Shown: piece by piece, positions 20,360-30,514 of the stretch
Position numbering within the stretch: the first letter of the stretch is position 1
Layout of the letters: each line of letters starts with the position of its first letter
NCBI RefSeq assembly: GCF_900105175.1
Contig: NZ_LT629771.1
Location: forward strand, 5,412,501-5,476,500
DNA: 64,000 nucleotides
From: Jiangella sp. DSM 45060
GTDB taxonomy: Bacteria; Actinomycetota; Actinomycetes; Jiangellales; Jiangellaceae
Reading direction: 5' to 3'
Notes under the pieces: model-generated
What the model saw: only the letters and a program-made list of their open reading frames with translations
Told to the model about the DNA's origin: nothing
Databases searched by the model: none
Program-made: the position numbers and the translations under genes

Positions 20360-21016
20360 TCAGTCTCCCTCCCAGACGACCGCGTCGAAGGTGATCGTGT
20401 GGTCGGAGCCCGCCTGGCTCTCAAGGAACGTCAGCCGGGCCAGGTTCCCGTCGCTGGTGCGCACGCACAGCACCGAGTCCTCGTCGACGTCCTGCCCATC
20501 GGTTCCTTCCGCGTCGATCGTGCTGGCGCACTCCTCGTAGCCCGGCGGGTCGGCCGGGGCGCCGGCCCAGAGGGAGATGAGAGTGTCGTTCCATCCACCG
20601 ACGTGCATGGTGCCCAGGACGAAGATGTCGCCGTCGTCGGAGTAGCCGACGCCCTCGGGCGGCGCCGTGTCCAGGTCCTTCGGCCCGGAGTCGAGCAGCA
20701 GGCGGCCCTGCCAGCGTTCGCTTCCCGCCGCCGGCGATGTGGGGTCCGGGGCAGTCGGATCGGCGGACGGGGGCGCCGAGGTGAGGTCGGGCGTCGACGC
20801 CGGTGTCGACGGCGGCGCCGCCACGGGTTCCGTACCGCCGGCAGGCTCGTCGTCATCGTCGGATGAGGCGAGCAGCGGCACCAGTGCCCCGACCAGGGCG
20901 GCGACGACCGTCGCTCCGGCGGCGATCCAGGCGGCCTGGTGGTGTCGGCTGAACCAGCCGGCTTCGTCGGTTCGATCTTCGGCCACAGCGTTCAGCGCCC
21001 CTACGTCGCTACCCAA
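20360..21016 (-). CDS. Membrane-anchored protein of unknown function
   Basis: The 218-residue protein has a short cytoplasmic N-terminus, one transmembrane helix at about 28-50 (AAWIAAGATVVAALVGALVPLL), an Asp-rich then Pro/Ser/Thr/Ala-rich linker (about 52-100), and an acidic extracellular domain of about 115 residues with two cysteines that may pair. The C-terminal part has alternating beta-strand character (GDIFVLGTMHVGGWNDTLISLW). I do not recognise the domain. It lies 18 nt upstream of the uracil-DNA glycosylase on the same strand, which may be incidental. Confidence 0.75.
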   Translation of the reverse strand: MGSDVGALNAVAEDRTDEAGWFSRHHQAAWIAAGATVVAALVGALVPLLASSDDDDEPAGGTEPVAAPPSTPASTPDLTSAPPSADPTAPDPTSPAAGSERWQGRLLLDSGPKDLDTAPPEGVGYSDDGDIFVLGTMHVGGWNDTLISLWAGAPADPPGYEECASTIDAEGTDGQDVDEDSVLCVRTSDGNLARLTFLESQAGSDHTITFDAVVWEGD

Positions 21017-21051
21017 GTGGTGATCGTTTGGAGGAGGCTAGCAGGCTCGGC

Positions 21052-21088
21052 CGTGCGGGCCCCGACGCGGACGGCCGGAGCCCGCACG
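21052..21088 (-). terminator. Candidate terminator hairpin after bL32
   Basis: The arms CGTGCGGGC (21052-21060) and GCCCGCACG (21080-21088) pair perfectly around a 19-nt loop and begin 10 nt after the bL32 stop. No U-tract follows. Confidence 0.45.
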
Positions 21089-21097
21089 ACGCCGGGA

Positions 21098-21289
21098 TCA
21101 GCGCGGCGGCAGCACCTGGCGGCCGCGGTACTGGCCGCAGGACGGGCAGGCCGTGTGCGCCGGGACCGCCTCACCGCATGCCGGGTTGGGGCAGGTCACC
21201 AGCTGCGGCACGGCGATGGCCCGCCGCCACTGCGCCCGGTGGTGGCGGACGTTCGAGCGGGATTTCCTGCGGAACATGGAACTGGACAT
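21098..21289 (-). CDS. rpmF: Ribosomal protein bL32, zinc-ribbon form
   Basis: The 63-residue 50S subunit protein has a basic N-terminus (RRKSRSNVRHHRAQWRRA) and a C-terminal zinc ribbon with C33, C38, C48 and C51 in CPNPACG and CPSCGQYRGRQV. The N-terminus (MSSSMF) differs from the usual MAVPKRK. The gene is not next to the DUF177/yceD gene where rpmF normally sits, so this may be a second paralogue. The ATG at 21289 has AAGGGA 7 nt upstream. The open frame continues further upstream but without the family pattern. Confidence 0.9.
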   Translation of the reverse strand: MSSSMFRRKSRSNVRHHRAQWRRAIAVPQLVTCPNPACGEAVPAHTACPSCGQYRGRQVLPPR

Positions 21290-21597
21290 GTCGTTCCCTT
21301 TGGGTGTCGAGCGGATCGGTCGGGAGCCGCCGGACGGGGCGGGTCGCGGCCGACCTCGGGCTCGGTTCCGGGGCCGACACCGTCGAGGGACGCGGGACTG
21401 GGGCGACAGCCGGTGACGGCGCGCATGAGGGGTCCTCGGAGGGTGGGGCGGGCAGGACACGCGGAAGCAGCCCCGCACGGTTCACCGGCGGGGCTGGGGC
21501 GGGGTCCCTAAGACGCGAAAGGCGTGTCGGGCTGCTCGCAGGCCACGAGCCGACGGTAACAACGGGCGGCCCGCGAGCCAACGGGTTTTCCGGCGGC
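21290..21597. other. Intergenic region between ppx and rpmF (308 bp)
   Basis: No convincing gene is visible. The stretch holds the rpmF leader and promoter and a strong hairpin at 21469-21495. A 76-codon minus-strand open frame from ATG 21426 with GAGGA upstream overlaps the rpmF start in another frame. It could be a leader peptide, but its composition is not clearly coding. Confidence 0.5.
21469..21495 (-). terminator. Strong GC hairpin downstream of ppx
   Basis: Arms AGCCCCGC and GCGGGGCT continue inward as CGGT/ACCG with a single bulged base and a tiny loop. It lies about 100 nt after the ppx stop and about 180 nt before rpmF, so it could end the eno-ppx operon or act in the rpmF leader. 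No U-tract. Confidence 0.45.
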
Positions 21598-22518
21598 TCA
21601 GCCGGAGACGACGCTCCAGGCGATGCCGTCGAGGATGTCGTGCTCGCTGACCAGCACCTCGTCGACGCCGGCGCGGTCGACGACGCAGCGCAGGACCAGT
21701 GCGCCCGCGGCGATGACGTCGGCCCGGCCGGGGTGCATCGGGCCGATGGCCAGCCGCTCGTCGTGGGTCAGTGTGAGCAGGTGGTCGCTGATCGCACGCA
21801 CCTGCGCGGCCGGGACGCGGCTGTGGTGGATCGCCGCGGAGTCGTACTCGGCCAGCCCCAGGTGGATCGCGGCCACCGTCGTCACCGAGCCGGCCAGCCC
21901 GACCAGCGTCCGCGCGTCGCCGAGCGGCACCACGGCGGCGGCGTCGGAGAGTGCCGCCTCGATGTCGGCACGCGCCGCGGCGACCTGGTCGGACGTGGGC
22001 GGGTCGGACTGGAACCGGCGCTCCGTCAGCCGGACGCAGCCGATGTCGACGCTGCGGGCGGCCGTGACGCCGTCGGAGCCGAGCGCCAGCTCCGTCGAGC
22101 CGCCGCCGATGTCGACGACGAGGTAGGGCGCGCCGTCGCCGCCCGGCAGTCCGCGCACCGCGCCGTCGAAGGACAGCCCCGCCTCGGCCGCGCCGGAGAC
22201 GACCTCGGGCTCGACGCCGAGCACGTCGGCGACGCCGGCGACGAACTCGTCGCGGTTGGCGGCGTCGCGGGTGGCGCTGGTGGCGACCATGCGGACGTGC
22301 TCGGCGCCCAGCTCGCCGATGACGGCGGCGTACTCGCGCAGCGTCTCGAACGTGCGGTCCAGCGCCTCGCGCGCGAGCACGCCGGTGCGGTCGACGTCCT
22401 TGCCGAGGCGGACGATGCGCAGCCGGCGGTCGAGGTCGTGCTGGGCGCCGTCGCGGAGGTCGGTGACGAGCAGCCGGATCGAGTTCGTGCCGCAGTCGAT
22501 GGCGGCGACCCGGGTCAC
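21598..22518 (-). CDS. ppx: Exopolyphosphatase / guanosine pentaphosphatase
   Basis: The 306-residue Ppx/GppA-family phosphatase (ASKHA fold) hydrolyses inorganic polyphosphate or pppGpp. It begins with the phosphate-1 motif AAIDCGTNSIRLLV, has the phosphate-2 motif LVVDIGGGSTELAL near 140-153, and contains GLAGSVTTVAAIHLGL near 225. The length fits the short actinobacterial form without a C-terminal HD domain. The GTG start at 22518 overlaps the DUF501 stop (GTGA). It is the last gene of the eno operon. Confidence 0.93.
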   Translation of the reverse strand: MTRVAAIDCGTNSIRLLVTDLRDGAQHDLDRRLRIVRLGKDVDRTGVLAREALDRTFETLREYAAVIGELGAEHVRMVATSATRDAANRDEFVAGVADVLGVEPEVVSGAAEAGLSFDGAVRGLPGGDGAPYLVVDIGGGSTELALGSDGVTAARSVDIGCVRLTERRFQSDPPTSDQVAAARADIEAALSDAAAVVPLGDARTLVGLAGSVTTVAAIHLGLAEYDSAAIHHSRVPAAQVRAISDHLLTLTHDERLAIGPMHPGRADVIAAGALVLRCVVDRAGVDEVLVSEHDILDGIAWSVVSG

Positions 22519-23015
22519 TCGGGGCTCCAGTCGCAGGTCGCCGGGGTCCACGTCGGCGCCATCAGCGCCAGCGCGCGGTCGCCGAACGGGTTGACGCCCG
22601 GCCCCGCGGCGAGGCTGTGCGCGACGAGCACGTGCAGGCACTTGACGCGGTCGGGCATGCCGCCCGCGGTGACGCCGGCGATCTCGTCGACGTGCCCGAT
22701 CGCCTCGCGGCGGGCGAGGTACGACTCGTGCGCGACGCGGTACGCGGCGGCCAGCTCGGCGTCGCCGGCCAGCTCGTCGGTCCACTCGCGCATGACGCCG
22801 ACGGACTCCAGCGTCGACGTGGCGGCGACGGCGCGCGGGCAGGTCAGGTAGTACAGCGTCGGGAACGGCGTGCCGTCGGGCAGCCGCGGTTCGGTCTCGA
22901 CGACGGACGGGTGGCCGGCGGCGCACCGGGCGGCGACGGCGCGGACCCCGCGCACCGGACGTCCCAGCTGCTGGGTGACGGTGTCGAGGTCGGCGGGGGT
23001 GGGTGCGGTGGTCAC
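22515..23015 (-). CDS. DUF501 domain protein
   Basis: The 166-residue cytoplasmic protein belongs to DUF501, an actinobacterial family encoded between FtsB/DivIC and Ppx. Visible conserved parts are LGRPVRGVRAVAARCAAGHP, FPTLYYLTCPRAVAATSTLESVGVM and DRVKCLHVLVAHSLAAGPGVNPFGD, with conserved Cys and His that suggest a metal or catalytic centre. No function is established. The GTG start at 23015 overlaps the preceding stop, and its stop overlaps the ppx start. Confidence 0.92.
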   Translation of the reverse strand: MTTAPTPADLDTVTQQLGRPVRGVRAVAARCAAGHPSVVETEPRLPDGTPFPTLYYLTCPRAVAATSTLESVGVMREWTDELAGDAELAAAYRVAHESYLARREAIGHVDEIAGVTAGGMPDRVKCLHVLVAHSLAAGPGVNPFGDRALALMAPTWTPATCDWSPE

Positions 23016-23623
23016 TCGTCGGCCGGCTGTTCCGGCGGCGGGCTGTCGGCGAACGTCACCGACGCCCACAGCCGCTCGTACCAGCTGCCCTGGCCGGACG
23101 GTGGCAGCCCGCCCGCCTCGGCCGCGCTGGTGTCGTCCTGTGCGTCGGGGCCGGGCAGCACGATGTAGCTCTGCTCGCCTGGCAGCACGAACCCGAGCCG
23201 CTCGCGCGCCTGCGCGGCCACGTAGGCGTCGTCCTCCCACAGCCGCAGCTCCTGCTCGAGCTGCTCGACCGATGCCGTCAGCTCGTCCTGCTCGCGCTGC
23301 AGCTCGACCCGTTCGCGGTGTTGGTCGAACCAGGCCCGCAGCGGGTAGGCGTACGAGACCAGCAGCACCGCCAGCACCAGCGCGAGCACGGCGGCCCGGC
23401 CGGTGACCGACGGACGGCCGCCGGACTTGGGTTGCGGACGGCGTGGGGGTGGCGGCGGAGGCGCGCCGTCGCCGGAGTCGACCGCCGTGCGCGGCCGCGC
23501 GGCGGCGGTGCCGCCCTTGGGTGCGCGGGCCGACGGACGTCCGGCCCGACCCGCGCTGGGGCGTCGCGCCGTGCCAGCGCCCGCCGCGGGGCGGGCGCTG
23601 GGCGAACGGCGCGACGTGGGCAC
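23012..23623 (-). CDS. Septum formation initiator family protein (FtsB/DivIC-like)
   Basis: The 203-residue bitopic division protein has a long basic, Pro-rich cytoplasmic N-terminus (about 1-72), one transmembrane helix (about 76-95, AVLALVLAVLLVSYAY), and a periplasmic coiled coil (about 100-135, rich in Gln/Glu/Leu heptads). The conserved ARERLGFVLPGEQSYIVL motif follows, then an acidic tail. It is expected to work in the FtsQ-FtsL-FtsB septal complex. It lies 8 nt downstream of eno and overlaps the DUF501 start. Confidence 0.92.
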   Translation of the reverse strand: MPTSRRSPSARPAAGAGTARRPSAGRAGRPSARAPKGGTAAARPRTAVDSGDGAPPPPPPRRPQPKSGGRPSVTGRAAVLALVLAVLLVSYAYPLRAWFDQHRERVELQREQDELTASVEQLEQELRLWEDDAYVAAQARERLGFVLPGEQSYIVLPGPDAQDDTSAAEAGGLPPSGQGSWYERLWASVTFADSPPPEQPADE

Positions 23624-23631
23624 GGCTGCTC

Positions 23632-25073
<1,442 letters not shown>

Positions 25074-25123
25074 AGAAAAACGACTGGTCTCCATCCGGAA
25101 ATGTGACCATCGGAGAGTCGGAC

Positions 25124-26385
25124 ATGGCGGATCTGGTCCCTCGCGCGGCGGCGGCACGGCTGTCCGAACTGACGGCGCACCTGCGGGTCGTCATGGTCAG
25201 TGGGCCCCGCCAGTCGGGCAAGACGACGCTGCTACGCGAGCACCTGCACTCGGGCGGCACCTTCCGGTCGCTCGACCGCCCCGAGACCCTGTCCGCGGCG
25301 CGCGACGACCCCGCCACCTTCGCGACGTCCGGGCCCGTCCCTCGCATCATCGACGAGGTGCAGCTCGGCGGCGACCAGCTCGTCCGGGCCATCAAGGCCG
25401 ACGTCGACGCCCATCCCGAGCCCGGACGGGTCGTACTGTCCGGTTCCAGCCGGTCTCTGACCATCCCGACGCTGTCCGAGTCGCTGGCCGGACGCGTCGC
25501 ATTCGTCGAGCTCTGGCCGCTGAGCATGGCCGAGCGCACCCGGTCCGCGCCCGACGCCGTCACCCGGTGGTTCGGCGACGTCGCCGCCGTCATGAGCGAC
25601 TCGGCCTGGACCCGCCCCGGCTACCTGGCCGCTGTGACGGCGGGCGGCTATCCCGGAGCGCTCACGATCACGTCGGCGCTGGCCCGGCGTGCGTGGTTCG
25701 ATGGCTATCTGAGCACCGTGATCACCCGTGACATCCGCGACTTCGCGACCGTCACCCGCGGCGACACCGTCGCCACCTTGCTGGGCCTGGTCGCCGCGCG
25801 GGCGGGCGGCATCGCGTGCTCGCCGATCTCGCGCACTCGGCGAACCTCGCCCGCGACACCACGAGGAACTACCTGTCGTACCTCGACATGGTGTACCTGA
25901 CGACGACGGTGCCCGCGTGGTCGTCCAACCTCACGTCACGGCTCGCCAAGACGCCGAAGCTCCACCCGACCGACTCCGGTCTCGCCGCGCACGTCGTCGG
26001 GGTCGACGCCGACGCCCTGGCCGAACCCGGGCATCCGGCGCTCGGCCCGCTCATTGAGACGTTCGTCGCCACTGAGCTGCTCAAGGCCATCGCCGTCGCC
26101 GACCGGCGCATCTCGCTGTTCCACCTCCGCACTGCCGACCGGCAGGAGGTCGACTTCGTCCTCGAGGGCCCGGGCGGCCGGATCATCGCCATCGAGGTCA
26201 AGGCGTCGGCCTCGCCGGGAGCGTCGGCCCTGAAGGGGCTGCGCTGGCTCCGCGACAAACTGGGCGACCGCCTGCACGCCGGCATCCTGCTCCACCTCGG
26301 CACCGAGGCCGCATCGCGCGGCGACGGCATCTTCGCCCTGCCGCTCTCCTCGCTCTGGGACCACCAGCCGCTGGCATCGCCCTGA
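25124..26385 (+). pseudogene. AAA (AAA_14) ATPase with DUF4143-type C-terminus, frameshifted
   Basis: The first frame (from ATG 25124, GGAGAG upstream) carries Walker A GPRQSGKTT (residues 27-35), a FRSLDRPE strand and a Walker B-like IIDEVQLG. Near 25810 the family similarity jumps to another frame, which continues as DLAHSANLARDTTRNYLSYL and then the nuclease-like ending EVDFVLEGPGGRIIAIEVKAS, stopping at 26385. Together they make a full-length member of the ATP-binding DUF4143 family, often found singly as mobile or toxin-like genes. The shift equals the loss of one base (or gain of two) around 25805-25820. It could be a real lesion or a sequencing error. Confidence 0.8.
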
Positions 26386-26427
26386 TTCCGGACGCGGATC
26401 GTCCGGAACCGGGTCTACCGTGCCGGC

Positions 26428-26784
26428 ATGGCTATCGCACGCTTCCCGAGTCTCGTGATCGACTGCCCCGACGCGAGCGCCCTCGCGGCCTTCTACGGCA
26501 CCCTGCTGGACTGGAAGGTCACCACTTCGCCCGGCTGGGCGGAGGTCCGCGCGGACTACGGCCAGTGCATCTGCTTCCAGCAGGTCGACGACTACACGCC
26601 GCCGCGGTGGCCGGACCAGGTGGTGCCGCAGCAGATGCACCTGGACGTCAACGTCGACGACCTGGACGCCGGCGAGGCGGCGGTGCTCGAGCTCGGCGCG
26701 ACCAAGCACGAGCACCAGCCGGGCACGTCCTTCCGGGTGTTCCTCGACCCCGCGGGCCACCCGTTCTGCCTCTGCGTCGACTGA
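26428..26784 (+). CDS. VOC (glyoxalase/bleomycin-resistance) family protein
   Basis: The 118-residue protein has one vicinal-oxygen-chelate fold made of two beta-alpha-beta-beta-beta modules. The first is PSLVIDCPDASALAAFYGTLLDW, and the second is MHLDVNVDDLDAGEAAVLELGA with FRVFLDPAGHPFCLCVD at the end. This fits the small Glyoxalase_6-like subfamily common in actinobacteria, whose substrates are mostly unknown. It is 42 nt downstream of the frameshifted ATPase and converges on the GH39 gene 10 nt away. Confidence 0.88.
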   Translation: MAIARFPSLVIDCPDASALAAFYGTLLDWKVTTSPGWAEVRADYGQCICFQQVDDYTPPRWPDQVVPQQMHLDVNVDDLDAGEAAVLELGATKHEHQPGTSFRVFLDPAGHPFCLCVD

Positions 26785-26794
26785 CGTAGGGCTC

Positions 26795-28633
26795 TCAGCC
26801 GGCGGGAACCAGCTCGACCAGCGACATCGACGGGTTGGGGAGGTCGAACGCGACCTCCACCACCCCGCCGGCCGCGGTGACGGTGCGGGGCGGGTGCAGT
26901 TGGTCCAGCCGGTCCGCGGCGCGCAGCTCGGCCCACTGCGCGTCGGTCGGCCAGGCCGCGCCGCCGCCGATGCGCCGCCATACCGCGGGGACGCACGAGT
27001 GGTCGTCGTCGACGCGGTGGTGACGCAGCTCGTAGGCGCCGTCGGGCAGGCCGGTGAACCGCAGCTCGACCCGCCGCCCCAGCTCGTCCGAACCGGCCGC
27101 CTTGGACTGGTCCAGCGTCCCATTCCACACCAGCGCCGCCACCCGGCCGCCGGACGGGTCGGACGCGGCCAGCGACTCCACCAGCGAGTCGGCTCCGTCC
27201 CCGGAAGCGCGCACCGAGAGCCGCCGCGACGGCAGCGCCGCCAGCATCGCGAGCGCCCACCACCGGGGTTTGCGCAGTTCACCGACGGTGCGCAGGCCGA
27301 ACCCGCCGTGGAACAGGGCTGGTGGCCGGCCCAGTTCCTCGAAGTGGTCCGACACCACCCAGTAGGACAGCGCCTCCAGCCGGCCCATCGACGAGCGCAT
27401 GCCGCGCAGCAGGAACACCGCGGCGAACACCGACTCGCTGACCTCGTGGAAGTGCGTCGGGGTGACGCCCCACTCGGTCCACCAGATCGGCGTCCCCTCC
27501 CGGCCGTGCCGCGCGAGCACCGGACGCAGGTCCAGCGGCGGCGAGCCGTAGGTGTGCGTCGAGACGAAGTCCAGCGGCTCGTCGCCGACGGCCGCGAGCA
27601 GCTGGTCGATCCAGCCGGCCGCCGCCGACGCCGGCCCGCCGACCCGCAGCCCCGGGTCCACGTCCTTCACCGCGCGCGCCGCGACGGAGTGCAGCCGGAA
27701 GAACTCCGCCGGCGTGCCGGACCAGAACACCTCCAGGTTGGCCTCGTTCCACACCTCGAACGCCCACCGGTCGCGGACTTCCTCCAGCCCGTACCGGTCG
27801 ACGAGGTGGGCGACGAACGCGCGGACGAGGTCGTACCAGCGGTCCCAGTCCTTCGGCGGCGAGATGATCGCGCCGTACTCGAACACCGTCGCCGACGGGT
27901 CGGCGGCGAGGTCGCGCGGCATGAACGAGATCTCGACGATCGGTCGCAGCCCGAGCGACAGCACCATGTCGTAGACGCGGTCGACGCCGCTGAAGTCGTA
28001 CACCGGCTCGCCGTCGACCTCGCGGTAGACACCGAGGTCGTCGCAGAGGATGCCGTGCGCCCGCACCGTCTCGACGCCGAGCTCCTCGTGCGCCGCCTTC
28101 AGCGCGGCCCGCAGCTCGGCGCCGATCTCGTGCCCGCCGGTGTGGTCGGTGGACAGCGCGTGCGACAGATGCTCGCTGCCGATCATCGGCGCCCAGGGCC
28201 GGTCCAGCTCGCCCTCGTCGGACCCGGCGTCGACGACGACGGCGACGGGCTCGCCGTCCGTGCCGGTCGAGGCGGCGGACACGGGCTCGCTGAGCTCGCC
28301 CACGTGGTCCACCGACGCGACGGCCGCGACGGCGTACCAGCGCTCGACACCCGGGGTGCCGGTGGTGTCGGCGTACGGACCGTGCGGGACGGAGAGCACG
28401 TCGCGGCCCTGGTGGTCCAGCGGCTCGAACGGGCCGTCCGCCGACTCCGCCACGTGCACCAGGTACCCCGCGGCGCCGTCGACCGGCTCCCACGACAGCG
28501 TGACCTGCGCCCGCCCGGGTCTGGCGGTCAGGCCGCCGGGCGCCGGCAGCGACACGTCGGCGCCGCCCGCCTCCCCGCTGGCCCGGCCGAGCCTGGTCTC
28601 GAAGTCGGTACGGGCGTCGATCTCACTGCTCAC
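26795..28633 (-). CDS. GH39-type glycosidase (beta-xylosidase-like) with N-terminal FN3 domain
   Basis: The 612-residue protein has no signal peptide, so it is probably cytoplasmic. Residues about 30-125 form a fibronectin type III-like domain (VTLSWEPVDGAAGYLVHV). A GH39-like TIM barrel follows, with the acid/base Glu297 in FEVWNEANLEVF and the nucleophile Glu387 in PIWWTEWGVTP. A C-terminal beta domain ends the protein. GH39 enzymes are retaining beta-xylosidases or iduronidases; the exact substrate is inferred at best. The GTG start has GGAGGAAA upstream. It is the last gene of a sugar ABC importer operon, so it likely hydrolyses the imported oligosaccharide. Confidence 0.85.
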   Translation of the reverse strand: MSSEIDARTDFETRLGRASGEAGGADVSLPAPGGLTARPGRAQVTLSWEPVDGAAGYLVHVAESADGPFEPLDHQGRDVLSVPHGPYADTTGTPGVERWYAVAAVASVDHVGELSEPVSAASTGTDGEPVAVVVDAGSDEGELDRPWAPMIGSEHLSHALSTDHTGGHEIGAELRAALKAAHEELGVETVRAHGILCDDLGVYREVDGEPVYDFSGVDRVYDMVLSLGLRPIVEISFMPRDLAADPSATVFEYGAIISPPKDWDRWYDLVRAFVAHLVDRYGLEEVRDRWAFEVWNEANLEVFWSGTPAEFFRLHSVAARAVKDVDPGLRVGGPASAAAGWIDQLLAAVGDEPLDFVSTHTYGSPPLDLRPVLARHGREGTPIWWTEWGVTPTHFHEVSESVFAAVFLLRGMRSSMGRLEALSYWVVSDHFEELGRPPALFHGGFGLRTVGELRKPRWWALAMLAALPSRRLSVRASGDGADSLVESLAASDPSGGRVAALVWNGTLDQSKAAGSDELGRRVELRFTGLPDGAYELRHHRVDDDHSCVPAVWRRIGGGAAWPTDAQWAELRAADRLDQLHPPRTVTAAGGVVEVAFDLPNPSMSLVELVPAG

Positions 28634-28654
28634 GCGTCTTTCCTCCCACGTGGA

Positions 28655-29548
28655 TCACTTGATGCCGGTCATCGCGATGCCCTGGACGAAGTACCGCTGG
28701 ACCGCGAGGAACAGCACGATCACCGGCACGACCACGACGACCGCCCCGGCCAGCAGCAGGCCGTACTGCGTCGCGTTCTGGCCGACGGAGTACAGCGCGA
28801 GCGCGACCGGCAGGGTGTACATGTCCTCCGTCTGCGCCACGACCAGCGGCCAGAGGAAGTTGTTCCACGAGCTGAGGAACGTCAGGATCCCCAACGTCGC
28901 CAGCGCCGGGCCGGTCAGCGGCAGCATGACGCTCCAGAAGATGCGCAGCTCGCCGGCGCCGTCGACCCGCGCGGCCTGGATCAGCTCGTCCGGCAGCCCC
29001 AGGAAGTACTGCCGCATCAGGAACACGCCGAGCGGCCCGACCAGGTACGGCAGGATCAGCCCGGGGAACGTGTTCGTCAGCCCCATGTTGCTGACCAGCA
29101 CGAACAGCGGCACGAAGGTCACCATGCCGGGCACCATCAGGGTGCCGAGCACCAGCGCGAACACCACCCGCTTGCCGCGGAAGTCCAGCTTCGCCAGCGC
29201 GTAGCCGAGCATCGAGCCGAACACCAGGTTCCCCGCCGTCACCACGATCGCGACGATGGCGGAGTTCAGGAAGTAGGTCGGGAAGCGCAGCCGGTCGAAC
29301 AGCTCGCGGTAGTTCTCCAGCGTGAACGTCTCCGGCAGCCAGGTCGGCGGGATCGACCGCACCTCGGCCTTGGGCTTCACCGACGACAGCACCATCCAGA
29401 CGAACGGCAGCGCCATCGCCAGCACGCCGACGGCCAGCACGACGTACAGCCAGCGCGACGACGAGCGGCGCGAGCCGCCGGGCGCGCCGTCCTCCGGTGC
29501 GTCCGGCCGGACGTCGTCGGCGGCCGGCAGCGGGGTCTGCGTGGTCAT
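28655..29548 (-). CDS. Sugar ABC transporter permease (MalG type)
   Basis: The 297-residue inner-membrane protein has about six transmembrane helices and the binding-protein-dependent permease loop (EAA-like) around LIQAARVDGAGELRIFWSVMLPLTGPAL. That loop contacts the ATPase. The C-terminus ends FVQGIAMTGIK, typical of the CUT1 MalG half. The ATG at 29548 has AGGAGG upstream. It pairs with the MalF-type permease encoded upstream. No ATPase gene is present in the operon, so a shared MsiK-like ATPase encoded elsewhere is likely, as in other actinomycetes. Confidence 0.93.
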   Translation of the reverse strand: MTTQTPLPAADDVRPDAPEDGAPGGSRRSSSRWLYVVLAVGVLAMALPFVWMVLSSVKPKAEVRSIPPTWLPETFTLENYRELFDRLRFPTYFLNSAIVAIVVTAGNLVFGSMLGYALAKLDFRGKRVVFALVLGTLMVPGMVTFVPLFVLVSNMGLTNTFPGLILPYLVGPLGVFLMRQYFLGLPDELIQAARVDGAGELRIFWSVMLPLTGPALATLGILTFLSSWNNFLWPLVVAQTEDMYTLPVALALYSVGQNATQYGLLLAGAVVVVVPVIVLFLAVQRYFVQGIAMTGIK

Positions 29549-29559
29549 CGGTCGCCTCC

Positions 29560-30510
29560 TCACGCCTTCGGCCGCAGCACGCGGAACTGGATCGCCGTCA
29601 GCGCCACGATCGCCAGGAACAGCACGTAGCTGGCCGCGGCGGCGTACCCGTAGTTGCCGAAGCTGAACTGGTCGTAGATGTAGAACGAGACCGACCGCGT
29701 CGCGTTGAGCGGCCCGCCGTTGGTCATGACGAACGGCTCCTCGAAGAACTGCAGGTAGCCGATGCCGGTGATGACGGCGCCGAACAGCAACGTCGGGCGC
29801 AGCAGCGGCAGCGTCACGTGCCTGAACCGCTGCCAGCGCCCGGCGCCGTCGACCTCGGCCGCCTCCAGCAGCTCACGCGGCACCGTCTGCAGCCCGGCCA
29901 GGAAGATCACCATCAGCGTGCCGAGGTTGCGCCACGCGGCCATGACGATCAGCGACGGCAGCGCCAGCGACGGATCGCCCAGCCAGTCCGGCCCGCCGAT
30001 GCCGACGGCGCCGAGCAGCTGATTGACCGGCCCGGTGTCGGGCTGCAGCAGGAACCGCCACACGACGGAGACGGCGACGATGCTGGTGACGACCGGCAGG
30101 TAGTAGCCGAGCCGGAAGATCGCCCGCAGCCGCGTGATGTTGTTCAGCCCGACCGCCGCGGCCAGCGCCAGCACCATCGTCAGCGGCACGCCCACCAGCA
30201 CGAAGATCGCCGTGTTCACCGCGACCTTGCGGAACAGCGCGTCCTGGAACAGCGCCGTGTAGTTGTCGAACGCCGCGAGGTCGACGGCGAACGGCGAGCG
30301 CACGTCGGTGCTGCGCATGTCGGTGAAGCTCATGAGCAGCGACGCGAACACCGGTCCGGCGGTGAACGCCGCGAACAGCAGCAGGAACGGCAGCGCGAGC
30401 AGCCAGGCGGTGCGGGACTGCCGCCGTTGCAGCAGAGTCCGGCGCCGGCCGGCCGGCGAGCCGCCCGCGGGGGTGGGGCGGCTCGCCGGAGCCGAGGTGG
30501 CGGTCGTCAT
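29560..30510 (-). CDS. Sugar ABC transporter permease (MalF type)
   Basis: The 316-residue protein has a basic Pro-rich N-terminus, then about six membrane helices beginning TAWLLALPFLLLFAAFTAGPV. The EAA loop is LLEAAEVDGAGRWQRFRHVTLPLLRPTLL. It is the MalF-like half of a CUT1 carbohydrate importer. The start lies 5 nt after the substrate-binding protein stop, and its stop is 12 nt before the MalG-type gene start. Confidence 0.93.
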   Translation of the reverse strand: MTTATSAPASRPTPAGGSPAGRRRTLLQRRQSRTAWLLALPFLLLFAAFTAGPVFASLLMSFTDMRSTDVRSPFAVDLAAFDNYTALFQDALFRKVAVNTAIFVLVGVPLTMVLALAAAVGLNNITRLRAIFRLGYYLPVVTSIVAVSVVWRFLLQPDTGPVNQLLGAVGIGGPDWLGDPSLALPSLIVMAAWRNLGTLMVIFLAGLQTVPRELLEAAEVDGAGRWQRFRHVTLPLLRPTLLFGAVITGIGYLQFFEEPFVMTNGGPLNATRSVSFYIYDQFSFGNYGYAAAASYVLFLAIVALTAIQFRVLRPKA

Positions 30511-30514
30511 CGGC

